The notes under the pieces are model-generated. The model was not told where the DNA came from. It was given only the letters and a program-made list of their open reading frames with translations, and searched no databases. 6,742 nucleotides of DNA. Origin: JADJWR01 sp964509545. GTDB lineage: Bacteria > Pseudomonadota > Gammaproteobacteria > Burkholderiales > Burkholderiaceae_F. Position 1 is the stretch's first letter. Every line of letters starts with the position of its first letter. Location of the stretch: positions 1-6,742 of the forward strand of contig CAZDXQ010000089.1 of NCBI GenBank assembly GCA_964509545.1, given 5' to 3'. This document shows positions 5,245 to 6,742 of the stretch, in pieces. Made by a program: the position numbers and the translations under genes.

Positions 5245-6558
5245 TTAGGACAGGTCCTGGGCTAGCCTGCAGCCGCTGAACTGCCAGCGCGCGTCCGGAG
5301 GAAAGAAATTGCGATAGCTCGGCCGGACATGGCTGCGTGGCGTCACGCAGGAGCCGCCGCGAAGCACGTACTGATTGCACATAAATTTTCCGTTGTATTC
5401 GCCGACCGCACCTTCCGCCGGTCGGTAGCCCGGGTAAGGCGCATACGCGCTTGAGGTCCATTCCCACACGTCGCCGAAGGCCTGAAGCAGCGGCAGGCAG
5501 GCGCCCGCGCCGGCAGCCGCTCGCGGCTCAAGCGCGCCGGATTCGAGGAAGTTTCCGGGCACCCCTTCAGCCGTGGGATCGGGTGCGCCGATTCTCGCCG
5601 CCGATTCCCATTCGGCCTCGGTCGGCAGCCGGGCGCCGCGCCAGCGGGCATAGGCGTCTGCCTCGAAGTAGCTCAGATGCGCCACCGGGACGTCCGGGTC
5701 GAGATCGGCGAGGCCGCGCATCGTGAAGATTCGCCATCGGCCGTCGGAGCGAATCCAGTGCAATGGCGCCTCCCAGCGCTGAGCCTGCCGCGTCTCCCAA
5801 CCCAGAGAAAGCCACAGTTCCGGCCGGTCATAGCCGCGGTCTTCGATGAAGGCGAGGTACTCGCCCTGGGTGACGGCGCGCGAGGCCAGCGCAAACGGCC
5901 GCAGCAGCACGTCGTGCGCCGGCCCCTCATTGTCGAAGGCGAAGCCCTGACCTTCATGGCCGCTGCGGACCGTGCCGCCGTCGAACTTCACCCAGCGCAT
6001 TTCGGGCGCGTCTGAAACTGGATGCGGTTGTGGCGGCAGATATCCGGGATGCAGCGGATTGCAGGACAGCGCGTGCTTGATGTCGGTCAGGATCAGTTCC
6101 TGGTGCTGCTGCTCGTGCTGCAGGCCGAGTTCAATCAGGTCGAGCACGCGGGGCGGCAGATCCGCGGGCCGGCGGAGCAGTTGCGCGAGGGCGGCATCGA
6201 CGTGCGCCCGGTAGCGCCTGATCTCGTCCAGCGAAGGGCGGGTCAGCAGACCGCGTTGCGGTCGCGGGTGGCGTTCGCCGATGCCCACATAGTAGGAATT
6301 AAACAGCACCCGATAGGCCGGATCGAAGACCGCGTAACCATCCAGATGCGGCTGCAGCACGAAGGTTTCGAAGAACCACGACGTATGCGCCAGATGCCAC
6401 TTGGTCGGGCTGGCGTCCGGCATTGACTGCACTGCGCAATCCTCGGCACTGAGGGGTGCCGCCAGCGCCATCGTGAGCTGCCGCACCCTTTCGAGCCGAC
6501 CCGCGATGGCGAACGAGGGGCCGTCGAGTCTTGCGTAGGTCTGCCGTTCCGATTGCAT
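5245..6558 (-). CDS. egtB: EgtB, iron-dependent sulfoxide synthase of ergothioneine biosynthesis (437 aa)
   Basis: EgtB uses iron(II) and oxygen to join a thiol donor (gamma-glutamylcysteine or cysteine, depending on the enzyme) to hercynine, giving the hercynyl sulfoxide that becomes ergothioneine, a cytoplasmic antioxidant thiol. Residues about 17-175 form the DinB-like helical domain. The three-histidine iron site is visible as H58 in W-H-L-A-H and H148/H152 in QHEQQHQE. The family segment FNSYY...GERHPRPQRG lies at 86-103. Residues about 187-435 form the formylglycine-generating-enzyme-like domain, with RLPTEAEWE (310-318), GDVWEWT (362-368), LRGGSC (399-404) and the closing FSGCRLA. No methyltransferase domain is fused, which excludes the ovothiol enzyme OvoA. 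The ATG at 6558 is chosen because GGAGGG sits 8 bp upstream; the open frame reaches an ATG at 6672, but the extra 38 residues are arginine-rich and not EgtB-like. It is the first gene of the minus-strand unit here, and egtD is not in the window. Confidence 0.95.
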   Translation of the reverse strand: MQSERQTYARLDGPSFAIAGRLERVRQLTMALAAPLSAEDCAVQSMPDASPTKWHLAHTSWFFETFVLQPHLDGYAVFDPAYRVLFNSYYVGIGERHPRPQRGLLTRPSLDEIRRYRAHVDAALAQLLRRPADLPPRVLDLIELGLQHEQQHQELILTDIKHALSCNPLHPGYLPPQPHPVSDAPEMRWVKFDGGTVRSGHEGQGFAFDNEGPAHDVLLRPFALASRAVTQGEYLAFIEDRGYDRPELWLSLGWETRQAQRWEAPLHWIRSDGRWRIFTMRGLADLDPDVPVAHLSYFEADAYARWRGARLPTEAEWESAARIGAPDPTAEGVPGNFLESGALEPRAAAGAGACLPLLQAFGDVWEWTSSAYAPYPGYRPAEGAVGEYNGKFMCNQYVLRGGSCVTPRSHVRPSYRNFFPPDARWQFSGCRLAQDLS

Positions 6559-6742
6559 CGGGCTGTCCCTCCAACGGCGAGCGTTCCGGCACGCGCGGCG
6601 CCGGGCCGGATGGCCGGCGTCAAATCGCGGCGCGTCGGCCGGTGTCGCCGGGCAAAGCTGTCTCTTACTCATTTTCGACAGTTTGTTTTGCGAATTGCTT
6701 CGGTTTCAAGGGGTTAGCGGGCGCAGTTTGGCTCTAGGCACT
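6559..6742 (-). promoter_or_regulatory. Upstream region of egtB: ribosome binding site, inverted repeat and AT-richer stretch
   Basis: The Shine-Dalgarno GGAGGG is the complement of 6567-6572. An imperfect inverted repeat, AGCTGTC (6656-6662) and GACAGTT (6677-6683), is separated by 14 bp and spans an ATG at 6672. Bases 6671-6710 are clearly richer in A and T than the rest of the window, which fits a promoter. On the minus strand TTGAAA (6709-6704) resembles a -35 box, but I find no good -10 at the right spacing. I see no convincing gene to the window's end. Confidence 0.35.

Noticed and set aside
6559..6672. Start of egtB at the ATG at 6672
   Set aside because: The extra 38 residues are arginine-rich and unlike EgtB, the ATG has no ribosome binding site, and the ATG at 6558 has a strong one.
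6690..6700. GAATTGCTT shared between the egtB upstream region and the LysR upstream region
   Set aside because: A single 9-base match within 6.7 kb is expected by chance, and the surrounding bases do not match.

Overview
This is a gene-dense, strongly GC-rich stretch of a bacterial chromosome. Exported lipoproteins, a TlpA-type thioredoxin with a signal peptide, a twin-arginine signal and a CutA protein all point to a Gram-negative, most likely a beta- or gammaproteobacterium; the genus cannot be read from the sequence. I see six convincing protein genes, and no tRNA, rRNA, CRISPR array, insertion sequence or phage gene.

Layout, left to right. (1) Positions 15-1938, minus strand: a seven-motif Kelch beta-propeller lipoprotein is transcribed first, then a small orphan lipoprotein 76 bp downstream of it. 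(2) A 140-bp divergent intergenic region (1939-2078) holds two perfect GC palindromes and a terminator-like hairpin with a T-run that ends 17 bp before the next start codon. (3) Positions 2079-3420, plus strand: a LysR-type regulator followed by cutA. (4) Positions 3450-6558, minus strand, converging on cutA with only 29 bp between stop codons: egtB (non-haem iron sulfoxide synthase of ergothioneine synthesis), then a TlpA/ResA-like thioredoxin, then a periplasmic transglutaminase-like protein with a Tat-type signal. The gaps in this unit are 64 and 81 bp with no convincing terminator, so the three may be co-transcribed from the region right of 6558.

How the genes may work together. The LysR gene is divergent to the Kelch lipoprotein gene and may control it, itself, or both. 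In the minus-strand unit, EgtB makes a sulfur-carbon bond in the cytoplasm, while TlpA and the transglutaminase-like protein act outside the inner membrane. A plausible but untested link is that the thioredoxin keeps the catalytic cysteine of the exported transglutaminase-like enzyme reduced. No egtD (histidine methyltransferase) lies in the window, although it is a common neighbour of egtB.

No clearly new biological system is visible. The items most worth a second look are the attenuator-like hairpin before the LysR gene, the thioredoxin/transglutaminase pair, the separation of egtB from egtD, and the Kelch/small-lipoprotein pair.
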